A stretch of 50,788 bases of DNA, taken from NCBI RefSeq assembly GCF_000282615.1, contig NZ_AKIY01000325.1:1-50788 (forward strand). Direction: 5' to 3'. Shown piece by piece: positions 33,355-41,544 of this stretch. Source of the stretch: Bradyrhizobium sp. YR681. Its GTDB lineage: Bacteria > Pseudomonadota > Alphaproteobacteria > Rhizobiales > Xanthobacteraceae. The first letter of the stretch is position 1, and every line of letters begins with the position of its first letter. The notes under the pieces were generated by a model, which had not been told where the DNA came from, did not search any database, and worked only from the letters and a program-made list of their open reading frames with translations. The translations under genes were made by a program, and so were the position numbers.

Positions 33355-34878
33355 CTACATCGTCGCGCCAAGCACCCAGGGCGCGAACTCGGCGCCGCCG
33401 AAATCAAAGCTCTCGCTCTTGGTCGGCTGCCCCGAGGCCGTCTTCAAGATCAGCTCGAAGATGCGCTGGCCGCACTCCTGGACGCTCTCCGCGCCTTCGA
33501 GGATGGTGCCGCAATTGACGTCCATGTCCTCTTCCATGCGCTTGTACATGGGCGTGTTGGTGGCGAGCTTGATCGAGGGCGCGGGCTTGCAGCCGAACAC
33601 GCTGCCGCGCCCCGTCGTGAAGCAGACGAGGTTGGCGCCGCCGGCGACCTGCCCCGTTGCCGCCACGGGATCGTAGCCGGGCGTGTCCATGAACACGAAG
33701 CCGCGCTTGGTCACGGGCTCGGCGTAGCGCAAGACGTCGACGAGATTGGTGGTGCCGGCCTTGGCCATCGCGCCGAGCGACTTCTCCAGAATAGTGGTGA
33801 GACCGCCGGCCTTGTTGCCGGGGCTCGGATTGGCGTTCATCTCGGCGCCTTCGCGCGTCGTGTATTCGTCCCACCAGCGCATCAGGTCGACGAGCTTCTC
33901 GCCGACCTCGCGACTGACGGCACGACGGGTGAGCAGATGCTCGGCGCCGTAAGTCTCGGGCGTCTCCGACAGGATCACGGTGCCGCCGTGACGGACGATG
34001 AGATCGCTAGCCGCGCCCAGCGCCGGATTGGCCGACACGCCGGAATAGCCATCGGAGCCGCCGCATTGCAGAGCCACGGTCAGCTCGCTCACTGGCACGG
34101 ACTCACGCTTGACCTTGTTGGAATCCGCGAGCGCTTCACGCACGAAGGCGATGCCGGCTTCCACCGTCTTGCGGGTGCCGCCGACCTCCTGGATGTCCAT
34201 CGCGCGCAAGCGGCCGGCGAGCTTCTGCTCTTCCATCAGGCCGCCGATCTGATTCACCTCGCAGCCGAGGCCGAGCACGATGACATGAGAGAAGTTCACG
34301 TGCCGCGCATAGCCGCCGAGCGTGCGGCGGAGCAATGCCAGCGGCTCGTTCTGCGTCATGCCGCAGCCGGTCTTGTGGGTCAGCGCGACGACGCCGTCGA
34401 CGTTCGGGAAATCGGCCAGCGGATTGTCGCCGGTGAACGGATTCTTCTTGAAGACGTCGGCGACGAGACCAGCAACATGCGCGCTGCAATTCACCGAGGT
34501 GAGGATGCCGATGTAGTTGCGCGTGGCGACGCGGCCGTCAGGACGGCGGATGCCTTCGAAGGTCGCCGGCAGATCGAAATTCGGCGTCGGCTTGACGTCG
34601 GCGCAATAGGCGTAGTCCTTGGCGAAATCACCCATGCCGCAGTTCTGCACATGCACGTGCTGGCCTGGCGCGATCGGAATGGTCGCAAAGCCGATGATCT
34701 GGCCGTAGCGGATGACAGGCTCGCCCAATGCGATCGGCTTGATCGCGACCTTGTGGCCGGAGGGAATGCGCTCGACCGTGGTGACGCCGTCGGCCACGAC
34801 CGTGCCCGGCGGCAGGCTCGCGCGCGCGATCAGCACGCCATCATCGGGATGCAGGCGGATGACGGGGCTGATGGTCAT
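33355..34878 (-). CDS. UxaA-family altronate dehydratase
   Basis: A 507-residue two-domain protein: an N-terminal SAF-like domain (about 1-95, with HVHVQNCGMGDFAKDY) and a C-terminal UxaA lyase domain. The family motifs HKTGCGMTQNEPLALLRRTL and CGGSDGYSGVSANPALG, with several conserved cysteines for iron, are intact. Altronate dehydratase turns D-altronate into 2-keto-3-deoxy-gluconate; other sugar acids are possible in this family. The start is preceded by AAGGAG. It is the last gene after the HpcH/HpaI aldolase (167-bp gap with a repeat). Its last 42 codons differ from the displaced copy at 31670-31798, so they probably came with the inserted element. Confidence 0.88.
   Translation of the reverse strand: MTISPVIRLHPDDGVLIARASLPPGTVVADGVTTVERIPSGHKVAIKPIALGEPVIRYGQIIGFATIPIAPGQHVHVQNCGMGDFAKDYAYCADVKPTPNFDLPATFEGIRRPDGRVATRNYIGILTSVNCSAHVAGLVADVFKKNPFTGDNPLADFPNVDGVVALTHKTGCGMTQNEPLALLRRTLGGYARHVNFSHVIVLGLGCEVNQIGGLMEEQKLAGRLRAMDIQEVGGTRKTVEAGIAFVREALADSNKVKRESVPVSELTVALQCGGSDGYSGVSANPALGAASDLIVRHGGTVILSETPETYGAEHLLTRRAVSREVGEKLVDLMRWWDEYTTREGAEMNANPSPGNKAGGLTTILEKSLGAMAKAGTTNLVDVLRYAEPVTKRGFVFMDTPGYDPVAATGQVAGGANLVCFTTGRGSVFGCKPAPSIKLATNTPMYKRMEEDMDVNCGTILEGAESVQECGQRIFELILKTASGQPTKSESFDFGGAEFAPWVLGATM
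33455..33483. repeat. 29-bp direct repeat, right att-like core inside uxaA-type gene
   Basis: Identical to 31770-31798. It lies within the coding region, 42 codons from its end, at VQECGQRIF. It marks the likely crossover zone between resident 5' and donor 3' parts of the gene. Confidence 0.65.
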
Positions 34879-34904
34879 GGCAGGTCTCCTTGGGTCTTCA
34901 AGTA

Positions 34905-35041
34905 TCGTGCCCCGGACGCAGCGCAGCGTGAAACGGTGCGCTGCTGAGCCGGGGCCTAGTTGTCACATCATGTGCTTCGCTGGCTTCTGGGTCCCCGCTC
35001 TGCGAAGCGGCGCTATGCGCCGCATCGCGTCCGGGACACGA
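34905..35041. repeat. Palindromic intergenic repeat (CCCCGGACGC type)
   Basis: TCGTGCCCCGGACGC at 34905-34919 and GCGTCCGGGACACGA at 35027-35041 are inverted copies with one mismatch. Between them is a second pair, CAGCGCAGCG and CGGTGCGCTGCTG. It occupies almost the whole gap between the aldolase and uxaA-type genes. Confidence 0.78.
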
Positions 35042-35045
35042 GAGC

Positions 35046-35822
35046 TCAGGCCTTGCCGCCGGAATCCTTGCGGGTCGCGTTGACCTGCATCTTGGCGTAG
35101 GTGGTCATCAGGCCGACTTCGTTGGACAGCGTCACCAGCTTGAAGCCCATGTTGATGGCGCGCGCCGCGCCTTCAGCGCCGCTGCAATGGATGCCGGGGT
35201 TGAGGCCGCGCTTGCCGCATTCCTTGATGATCTTGTCGTAGATCGCGAGGATCTCGGGCTCGCTGCGGTCGAGCTTCGGCTCGAGGCCGTAGGAGAAGCC
35301 GAGATCGGACGGGCCGATATAGACGCCGTCGATGCCCTCGACGTCGAGGATCGCTTCCATGTTCTCGACCGCGGTCTTGGTCTCCATCATCGGCAGCAGG
35401 ATGGTGTCGGCATTCGCGGTCTTCTGGTAGGAGCCGGCGGTGCCGTACATGCCGGCGCGGATCGGGCCGTTGGAGCGGACGCCCTGCGGCGGATATTTGG
35501 AATAGGAGACGAGGTTCTTGGCTTCCTGCGCCGTGTTGACCATCGGGCAGATCACGCCATAGGCGCCGCCGTCGAGCACCTTGCCGATGATGCCGGGCTC
35601 GTTCCAGGGCACGCGGACCATCGGGGTCACGGGATGCTTGTCCATCGCCTGGAAGCACTGCACCATCGACAGATAGTCCTGCACGCCATGCTGCATGTCG
35701 ACGGTGACGCTGTCGAAGCCGCATTGCGCGATCATCTCGGCCGAGAAGCCCGAGGGAATGGCCAGCCACGCGTTGACCACGGCCTTGCCCGACTTCCAGA
35801 TTTCCTTGACCTTGTTCGCCAC
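35046..35822 (-). CDS. HpcH/HpaI-family aldolase
   Basis: A 258-residue class II pyruvate aldolase. Family marks are FDSVTVDMQHGVQD (about 35-48), PMVNTAQEA, the metal-ligand region LLPMMETKTAVEN, and DGVYIGPSDLGFSYG. The start is the GTG at 35822 (ANKVKEIWKSGK follows) because GGAAGG lies 6 bases upstream and the family starts there. Two roles fit. One is cleavage of a 2-keto-3-deoxy sugar acid made by the adjacent altronate dehydratase. The other is the HpaI step of homoprotocatechuate breakdown (4-hydroxy-2-oxoheptanedioate to pyruvate and succinate semialdehyde), which the hpa cluster 6 kb away lacks. Adjacency favours the first. Confidence 0.88.
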   Translation of the reverse strand: MANKVKEIWKSGKAVVNAWLAIPSGFSAEMIAQCGFDSVTVDMQHGVQDYLSMVQCFQAMDKHPVTPMVRVPWNEPGIIGKVLDGGAYGVICPMVNTAQEAKNLVSYSKYPPQGVRSNGPIRAGMYGTAGSYQKTANADTILLPMMETKTAVENMEAILDVEGIDGVYIGPSDLGFSYGLEPKLDRSEPEILAIYDKIIKECGKRGLNPGIHCSGAEGAARAINMGFKLVTLSNEVGLMTTYAKMQVNATRKDSGGKA

Positions 35823-36077
35823 GTTGCCTTCCTTCTTTGTTGTTGGGCCTTCGTCACCATGACGAGCGCCGCGACAGCACGACACCGCTGTTACCGCGAT
35901 CCGGCTCGCCGCGCTACGTTCGCAATGACGCAAGACCTATGCGCTCGCCCGCAGGGTGCGGGCCTCGCGGGCGGCGACTGTATCGCCGCCCGGGTTCATC
36001 CGGCAAGGGGATGCCTTTCAAGGCGCTCGGCCGGGGTTTCCGCTCGGAAACGGCATCCCGATGACGGAACCCCGGGG
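35823..36077. repeat. Gap with several GC hairpins between livF and the aldolase
   Basis: No gene is supported in these 255 bp. Just past the livF stop, CCGGGGTTTCCG (36031-36042) and CGGAACCCCGG (36065-36075) can pair, and CGGGCCTCGCGGGCGGCG with CGCCGCCCGG near 35957-35994 form another stem. A further short stretch near 35885-35935 resembles REP sequences of the type found in the other gaps. No T-tract is present. Confidence 0.55.
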
Positions 36078-36809
36078 CTAGGCACTCACCTTGGCATGGC
36101 CGCCGAGATAGGCGGCGCGGATGGCTTCGTTGCCCCAGAGTTCGTCGGGCTTGCCGCCGAGAACGATGCGGCCGGTTTCGAGAACATAGCCGTAATCGGC
36201 GACCGACAGGCCCATGCGGGCGTTCTGCTCGACCAGCAGGACCGTGGTGTTGCGCCGGATCTCGGAGATGATCTTGAACACGGCCTGCACGATCACGGGC
36301 GCTAGCCCAAGCGAGGGCTCGTCGAGCAGCAGCAGCCGCGGCTTGGCCATCAGCCCGCGCGCGACCGCCACCATCTGGAGCTGGCCGCCGGACAGCGTCC
36401 AGCCGAGCGCATTGGTGAACTTGCGGATATCAGGGAACAGGTCAAACATCGCGTCCGCCTCGCGCGAGATCTCCGAGGTCGGCGCCCGGCGATTGGAGGC
36501 GCCGAGCATGATGTTCTCTTTCACGGTGAGACCCGGGAAGACGCGGCGACCTTCGGGCACGTGGCTGATGCCCATACGGACGATCGCTTCCGGGCCGAGA
36601 CCCGCGATCGACTTGCCGTCGTACAGGATGTCGCCGGACGTCGGCTTGGCGAGACCGGAGATGGCGCGCAGGGTCGTGGACTTGCCGGCGCCGTTGGCGC
36701 CCAGCAGCGTCACGACCTGCCCCTCCTCAACGACGCAGGTGACGCCGCGCAGCGCTTCGATCTCGCCGTAGCGGACCACCAGATTGCGGATTTCGAGCAA
36801 CGGCATCAT
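36078..36809 (-). CDS. livF: LivF-type ABC transporter ATPase
   Basis: A 243-residue ATPase with Walker A GANGAGKST (about 35-43), signature LSGGQLQM (about 140-147) and Walker B LLLLDEPSLG (about 160-169), and the liv-type C-terminus. It overlaps the end of the livM-livG fusion by 4 bp (ATGA). It is one of the two ATPases of the branched-chain-type uptake system encoded upstream. A GC hairpin follows directly after its stop. Whether the aldolase and dehydratase downstream belong to the same transcript is unclear, because of the 255-bp gap. Confidence 0.93.
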   Translation of the reverse strand: MMPLLEIRNLVVRYGEIEALRGVTCVVEEGQVVTLLGANGAGKSTTLRAISGLAKPTSGDILYDGKSIAGLGPEAIVRMGISHVPEGRRVFPGLTVKENIMLGASNRRAPTSEISREADAMFDLFPDIRKFTNALGWTLSGGQLQMVAVARGLMAKPRLLLLDEPSLGLAPVIVQAVFKIISEIRRNTTVLLVEQNARMGLSVADYGYVLETGRIVLGGKPDELWGNEAIRAAYLGGHAKVSA

Positions 36810-38584
36810 TCGCTCCCGAGATAGGCGGAGACGACGTCGGGATGACGCAGCACGGCCATGGATTCGCCGTCCGCGATGCGGCGTCCGAAGTTGAGCACGG
36901 TGATGTGCTGGGCCGCTTCCGAGACCAGCGTCATGTCGTGATCGATGATCAGGATGGTGAGCCCTTGCGCTGCGATACGCTTGAGCAGCTCATGCAGCTC
37001 GAGTTTTTCGGTCGAGTTCAAACCGGCCGCGGGCTCGTCGAGCAGGAGCAGCGTCGGATTCGAGGCGAGCGCGCGTGCGATCTCGATCAGGCGCTGGTGG
37101 CCGTAGGAGAAGCTCGAGATCAGCTCGTTGGCACGGCTGCCGAGGCCGACGAAGGTCAGCGCCTCCATCGCGCGCTCGGTCAGGGCGTCGTCGCCCTTCC
37201 CCACCATGGTGTTGCCGGGCCGCTCGGCGCCGATCTCGACATTCTCCAGCGCCGTCATCGAGCGGAACAGGCGGATGTTCTGGAACGTGCGGCCGAGACC
37301 AGAGGCCGTGCGCTGATGCGGCGGCATGTCGGTGATATCGGTGCCGTCGAGCACGATCCTGCCGGACGTTGCCTGGTACAGACCCGAGAGCACGTTGAGC
37401 GTGGTGGTCTTGCCCGAGCCGTTCGGCCCGATCAGCGCATGCACGCCGCCGCGCTTCACGGCGATATCGACGCCGTCGACGGCCTTGAGGCCGCCGAAAT
37501 ATTTCGAGAGACCGGTGACTTCCAGCACGGTGTCGCCGCCGGTCATCGCCGGCTTCAACTGCAAGGCACCCGCGACCGGAGGCGCCGCGAGCTTGGCGCG
37601 CCAGCGCGTGAAGGCATCGGCGACAAAACCCCAGATGCCGTCGGGCATGAAACGGATGATCAGGATCACGAACAGCCCGTAGATCGCCAGATACAGACCC
37701 GGCACGCTCTTGAGGAAGCGCAGCCATTCCGGGATCAGGATCAGCAGGCCCGTGCCGATCGCCGAGCCGATCGGCGAAGCCACACCGCCGAGCAGCGACA
37801 TGGTCAGGAACACGATCGATTCCGCGAAGGAGAACTGATCGGGGCTGACATAGGCGAAGCCGCCGGCGAACAATCCGCCGGCGAGACCACCGAGCAGTGC
37901 GCAGAGCGCGAACGCGTAGATCTTGGTGCGGAAGACGTCGATGCCGTTGACGCCGGCCGCAAGCTCGTTGTCGCGCACCGCGCGCATGGCGCGGCCGAGT
38001 TTGGTGTCGGAGAGATGCCAGACCAGATAGCCGACGATCGCCAGCATCGCGACACAAAAGGCGAGATAGCTCTGCGAGGTCTGGAACAGGTCGGGCCGCT
38101 TGATGTTGGAGACGCCGTCGGGGCCGTGCGTCAGCCAGATCGCGTTGATCATCACCAGCGTGACGATCTGCTGGAACGAGATCGTGACCATCGCAAGGTA
38201 GTGCCCGCCGAGCCGCAGGGTCGACATGCCGAGGAAGGCGCCGGCGAGCAGCGAGATCAGGCAGCCACCGACCAGGCACAGCCAGAAGCTGACATGCAGA
38301 TCGGTCGTTCCGATGCCTACCGCATAGGCGCCGAGGCCGAAGAATGCGGCCTGCGCCAGATTGATCTGGCCGCACAGGCCGAGGACTACCGACAGCCCGA
38401 ACACTGCGATCGAGAACGTGGTGGCCTGGAGCAGGATGTTGTGGACGTATCCGTCGAAGCGCATGTTGGCCGCGAGCGCGACCAGGATCGCCGCACCGAT
38501 GAAGTACGGCAGGTGCCGGATCACGAGCGGCTTCGAACGGACGGCGGGCGCCGGAATCGGCATGTTGTCGCTGGGTGCGCTCAT
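36806..38584 (-). CDS. LivM-LivG fusion: permease plus ATPase
   Basis: A 592-residue fusion. Residues 1 to about 330 are a LivM-type permease with some nine hydrophobic helices and the conserved NLAQAAFFGLGAYAVG. After a linker (335-352), a LivG-type ATPase follows, with Walker A GPNGSGKTT, signature SYGHQRLIEIARAL and Walker B LLLLDEPAAGLNS. Fusions of these two subunits are known in alphaproteobacteria but less common than separate genes. It overlaps livH by 4 bp upstream and livF by 4 bp downstream. Together with LivH and LivF it completes the inner-membrane complex. Confidence 0.92.
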   Translation of the reverse strand: MSAPSDNMPIPAPAVRSKPLVIRHLPYFIGAAILVALAANMRFDGYVHNILLQATTFSIAVFGLSVVLGLCGQINLAQAAFFGLGAYAVGIGTTDLHVSFWLCLVGGCLISLLAGAFLGMSTLRLGGHYLAMVTISFQQIVTLVMINAIWLTHGPDGVSNIKRPDLFQTSQSYLAFCVAMLAIVGYLVWHLSDTKLGRAMRAVRDNELAAGVNGIDVFRTKIYAFALCALLGGLAGGLFAGGFAYVSPDQFSFAESIVFLTMSLLGGVASPIGSAIGTGLLILIPEWLRFLKSVPGLYLAIYGLFVILIIRFMPDGIWGFVADAFTRWRAKLAAPPVAGALQLKPAMTGGDTVLEVTGLSKYFGGLKAVDGVDIAVKRGGVHALIGPNGSGKTTTLNVLSGLYQATSGRIVLDGTDITDMPPHQRTASGLGRTFQNIRLFRSMTALENVEIGAERPGNTMVGKGDDALTERAMEALTFVGLGSRANELISSFSYGHQRLIEIARALASNPTLLLLDEPAAGLNSTEKLELHELLKRIAAQGLTILIIDHDMTLVSEAAQHITVLNFGRRIADGESMAVLRHPDVVSAYLGSE

Positions 38585-39453
38585 GCCTTCTCCGCCACGC
38601 GTTCGCCGAAGATGCCTTGCGGCCGGAAGATCAGGAAGGCGACCAGCACCAGGAAGGCGAAGCCGTCCTTGTAGGGCACCGAGATATAAGCAGCACCAAA
38701 GGTTTCGATCACGCCGAGCGCGAGGCCGCCGATGATGGCGCCGGCGACGTCGCCGAAACCGCCGATGATGGTGGCCGCGAACGCCTTGAGCGCGATGGTC
38801 GAGCCCATCTGGATCGAGACGAACAGCACCGGGGCGACGAGGATGCCGGCAAGGCCGCCGAGCACCGCCGAATAGATGAAGGTGATCATGATCATGGTGG
38901 AGACGGAAATGCCGAGCAACGAGGCCATTTCCTTGTCCTGCGAAGTCGCCTGCAGCTTCTTGCCGAGCAGCGTCTTCTCGAAGAACCAGAAATTGAAGAT
39001 CACGAGGCAGATGGTGACGCAGATGATCAGCAGATACTGGCTGTCGAGATAGACCGGGCCGACCTGGATGCCGGGCGTTTCAAACCAGCCTTCCAGCACC
39101 TGCGGCTGCGGGCCGTAGATCGCGAGCACCGAGTTCGCCAGCAGGATCGAGGCGCCGATGGTGGCGATGATCACGGGCAGATAGGTGCGGTGACGCAGCG
39201 GATAATAGACGCCGAGATTGAAGACGACGCCGAGCAGCGCCATGCCGAGCAACGCGACGATGAAGGCCGCCCAATAAGGCAGACCGGCTTCGACCGCGAC
39301 CACCATCAGATAGGCCGCGACCATGGAGAATTCGCCTTGGGCAAAATTCACCACGTTGGTGGCACGGAAGATCAGCACGAAGCCGAGCGCGACCAGCGCG
39401 TAGACGGCGCCGATACCGATGCCGGTGAAGAGGAGCTGTAGGGCGAGATCCAT
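38581..39453 (-). CDS. livH: LivH-type ABC transporter permease
   Basis: A 290-residue permease with eight or so helices and the conserved segment NVVNFAQGEFSMVAAY near residues 34-49. I chose the ATG at 39453 because the protein begins there with the normal LivH N-terminus (MDLALQLLFTGIGIGAVYAL); the longer open frame upstream reads a different phase over livK. It pairs with the permease half of the LivM-LivG fusion, whose start overlaps its end by 4 bp. A strong hairpin at 39499-39528 separates it from livK. Confidence 0.93.
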   Translation of the reverse strand: MDLALQLLFTGIGIGAVYALVALGFVLIFRATNVVNFAQGEFSMVAAYLMVVAVEAGLPYWAAFIVALLGMALLGVVFNLGVYYPLRHRTYLPVIIATIGASILLANSVLAIYGPQPQVLEGWFETPGIQVGPVYLDSQYLLIICVTICLVIFNFWFFEKTLLGKKLQATSQDKEMASLLGISVSTMIMITFIYSAVLGGLAGILVAPVLFVSIQMGSTIALKAFAATIIGGFGDVAGAIIGGLALGVIETFGAAYISVPYKDGFAFLVLVAFLIFRPQGIFGERVAEKA

Positions 39454-39498
39454 GACAAGCTTCTGTTGGAGGTCAAATAGGTTCGACAAAAGACGCCA

Positions 39499-39528
39499 CG
39501 ACCTCCCCGACCGGCATCGGGGAGGTCG
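39499..39528 (-). terminator. Intercistronic hairpin between livK and livH
   Basis: A perfect 12-bp stem (CGACCTCCCCGA at 39499-39510, loop CCGGCA, TCGGGGAGGTCG at 39517-39528). On the minus strand it is followed after a few bases by TCTTTTG. It probably acts as a partial terminator or 3'-end stabiliser that makes binding protein more abundant than permease, as seen after binding-protein genes elsewhere. Confidence 0.75.
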
Positions 39529-39536
39529 CTTCCACG

Positions 39537-40679
39537 TCAGTCGTTGAACTCGATGTGCTTGTCGAAGACGATCTTGCCCTTCTCGTTCTTCACGATGTTG
39601 TAGCCGTGGAGACCGTCGCCGTTCTGGTCGAAATTGTATTCGCCCTCGGCACCCGGGAACTTCTTGATCGCGAGGATGGCTTCGCGGATCTTGGCCGGCT
39701 CGGTGCTGCCGGCCTTGTTGATCGCCGCCGACAGGACGTTGATCGCATCGAAGGTCCATGAGCTCTGGTTGTCCGGCGCAACCTTGACGGCATCGCGGTA
39801 GATCTTGCCGAACGCCTTCGAACCCTCGCTGGAATCCTCGGCATAGTCGGCGACGCCATAGGTATTGTAGAGCGCAGGGCCGGCGAGCTTCAGCGCGGTA
39901 ATGTTGACGATCGAGGGCGAGCCGACCCAGGGGATGTTCACGCCGAGCTGTCGGAGCTGGCGGGCGAAGATGCCGAGGTCGTTCTCGAACGTGAAGTAGG
40001 AGCCGAGAATCTCGGCGCCGGACTGCTTGATCGCGAGCACGACCGGCGTGAAATCCTGGCTCTGGTTGGCATAGCCCTGATCGAAGGTCGTGCAGCCGAG
40101 CTTCTCGAGCGCACCGGTGAGCGCATTGCCGCCGGCGGTGCCGAACGCGTCGGTCGAATGCAGTACGGCCCACTTCTTCTTGCCGAGCGTGTTGACGCCG
40201 AATTCGGCGATGACGCGGCCGGAATAGCTGTCATTGGGGCGGAAGCGGAACAGCCACTGATTGTCCATATGCGTGAGTTTCGGATCGGTGCCGCCGATCA
40301 TCACGGGCTTGCCGAGCTTGATGACGTCAGGCGCCATCGCGTGCACCTGGGTCGAACGGATCGAGCCGAGGAACCCGACAATATCAGGCTGAGACGCGAG
40401 CTTCGAGAAGGCGAGCACGATGCCGGGATTGGTGGTCTGATCGTCCTCGACGATCAATTCGCCCTGCTTTCCCAAAATACCGCCGGCCTTGTTGACGGCT
40501 TCGAGCGCGAGCTTGGCGCCCTTGATGGCGTAACCGCCGGACTCGGCGGCGGGGCCGGTGACGGGCGCGCACATGCCGATCTTGATGGTGGCACCCTGCG
40601 CATTCGCGCTCTTGATGATGTACGGAGCGGCAATGCCGGCAGCAATTCCGGCCGCGAAGTCGCGTCTCGTCAGTCTCAT
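39537..40679 (-). CDS. livK: LivK-type substrate-binding protein with Tat-like signal
   Basis: A 380-residue type I binding protein. The N-terminus MRLTRRDFAAGIAAGIAAPYIIKSANAQG carries the twin-arginine pattern TRRDF before a weak hydrophobic core, so export by Tat is likely; cleavage is expected near NAQG (residue 28). The mature part starts IKIGMCAPVTGPAAESGG, as in the amino-acid and aromatic-acid binding group. It is the first gene of the liv operon. The ligand cannot be read directly; the flanking catabolic genes suggest an aromatic acid or sugar acid. The 294 bp upstream hold the promoter region but no gene I can support. Confidence 0.92.
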   Translation of the reverse strand: MRLTRRDFAAGIAAGIAAPYIIKSANAQGATIKIGMCAPVTGPAAESGGYAIKGAKLALEAVNKAGGILGKQGELIVEDDQTTNPGIVLAFSKLASQPDIVGFLGSIRSTQVHAMAPDVIKLGKPVMIGGTDPKLTHMDNQWLFRFRPNDSYSGRVIAEFGVNTLGKKKWAVLHSTDAFGTAGGNALTGALEKLGCTTFDQGYANQSQDFTPVVLAIKQSGAEILGSYFTFENDLGIFARQLRQLGVNIPWVGSPSIVNITALKLAGPALYNTYGVADYAEDSSEGSKAFGKIYRDAVKVAPDNQSSWTFDAINVLSAAINKAGSTEPAKIREAILAIKKFPGAEGEYNFDQNGDGLHGYNIVKNEKGKIVFDKHIEFND

Positions 40680-40973
40680 TCATTCCTCCCTGGGGCCGGG
40701 CATCCTTGTCGGCCCTTCTTGTCTTTGCTCTGTTTGGCTCTATCGCTGAATACAGAGCCGGATGCTAGTTACGAATTCTGCCGATACGAGTAAATTGAAA
40801 TTGCGCTGACATCGACTAAGTGCGCAGAGCGCGCACCCAATAGTGATGAACACCCGCGACGGCTGTCTATTCTCGGCGATTTTTGAAGGGCTTTTCGTGA
40901 CGAACGCCCTGCCCGCGCGTTATGCAATGACGACAGTCATGCGTAGCGGGAAAGTGATCATGCAAATTTGCCG

Positions 40974-41492
40974 TTACGTTTCGTCCGTCACGTCGTCACT
41001 TGCGTCGCTGGAAGCAAGACACACCTCCAACTGCCCGAGCATCTCCTGCAGCTCGGCGAGCTTGCGTGCGCCGAACCGTCGCGTGATCTCCGCATAAATC
41101 GCCTCAGAGGATGGCGCGACCGAAGCCATCAGCTTCACGCCCTCCTTCGAGATCGAGACCATGCTGCGACGCTGGTCCGTCTTCGCGGTCTGGCGCTCGA
41201 TCAGATTGCGCGCCTCGAGATCGCGCAGGATGCGCGACAGGCTCGGGCCGAGCAGGAACGCCGTGCGCGCGAGTTCCGTGACCTCGGCAGCCTCGATGGA
41301 GGCCAGCGCGCGGAGGATGCGCCATTGTTGCTCGGTCAGGCCATGCTCGCGCAGATTGGGCCGAAACTGCCGCATCACGGCCTCGCGCGCCCTGAGCAGC
41401 GACATCGGCAGCGAGCGCGAGAAATCGCGCATCGGCACCTGGCGCGCGGCAGGTGCGCTTGCGTTCGCGGGATCAGCCGGTCTCTTCGTCAT
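40974..41492 (-). CDS. hpaR: HpaR, MarR-family repressor of homoprotocatechuate genes
   Basis: A 172-residue MarR-family protein whose start and core (MPMSLLRAREAVMRQFRPNLREHGLTEQQWRILRAL, about 27-65) match HpaR. The winged helix follows, with LGPSLSRILRDLEARNLIERQTAKTDQRRSM. HpaR represses the hpa meta-cleavage genes and is released by 4-hydroxyphenylacetate or homoprotocatechuate in E. coli. The gene is divergent to hpaH with a 112-bp gap holding a perfect 16-bp palindrome (41556-41571). The N-terminal 20 residues are longer than usual. I am confident of the family and fairly confident of HpaR itself from context. Confidence 0.9.
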   Translation of the reverse strand: MTKRPADPANASAPAARQVPMRDFSRSLPMSLLRAREAVMRQFRPNLREHGLTEQQWRILRALASIEAAEVTELARTAFLLGPSLSRILRDLEARNLIERQTAKTDQRRSMVSISKEGVKLMASVAPSSEAIYAEITRRFGARKLAELQEMLGQLEVCLASSDASDDVTDET

Positions 41493-41544
41493 GACATCCC
41501 TTCAAGCCCGCAAATGTTTGCAGTGCAGCAAGGCCAGATTCTGT

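Larger units (their letters stand above)
31799..33454. mobile_element. Small integrated element with GTPase and membrane protein genes, no integrase
   Basis: The unit between the two 29-bp cores is 1,685 bp including one core. It carries two minus-strand genes, an AT-rich leader (18 G+C in 60 bases at 33061-33120 by hand count, against roughly two-thirds G+C around it) and the donor version of the uxaA 3' end. No recombinase, transposase or tRNA is present. The structure matches a cis-mobilisable or degenerate integrative element flanked by attL/attR-like sites. Near the ends of the cargo lies a perfect 12-bp inverted repeat, GCTAAGATTTTT at 31858-31869 and AAAAATCTTAGC at 33326-33337. The integration model is inference; the duplication and the composition shift are directly visible. 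Confidence 0.75.

Noticed and set aside
38581..40173. A 530-codon frame that would extend livH
   Set aside because: The part upstream of 39453 overlaps livK in another phase and is Arg-rich; LivH starts normally at 39453.
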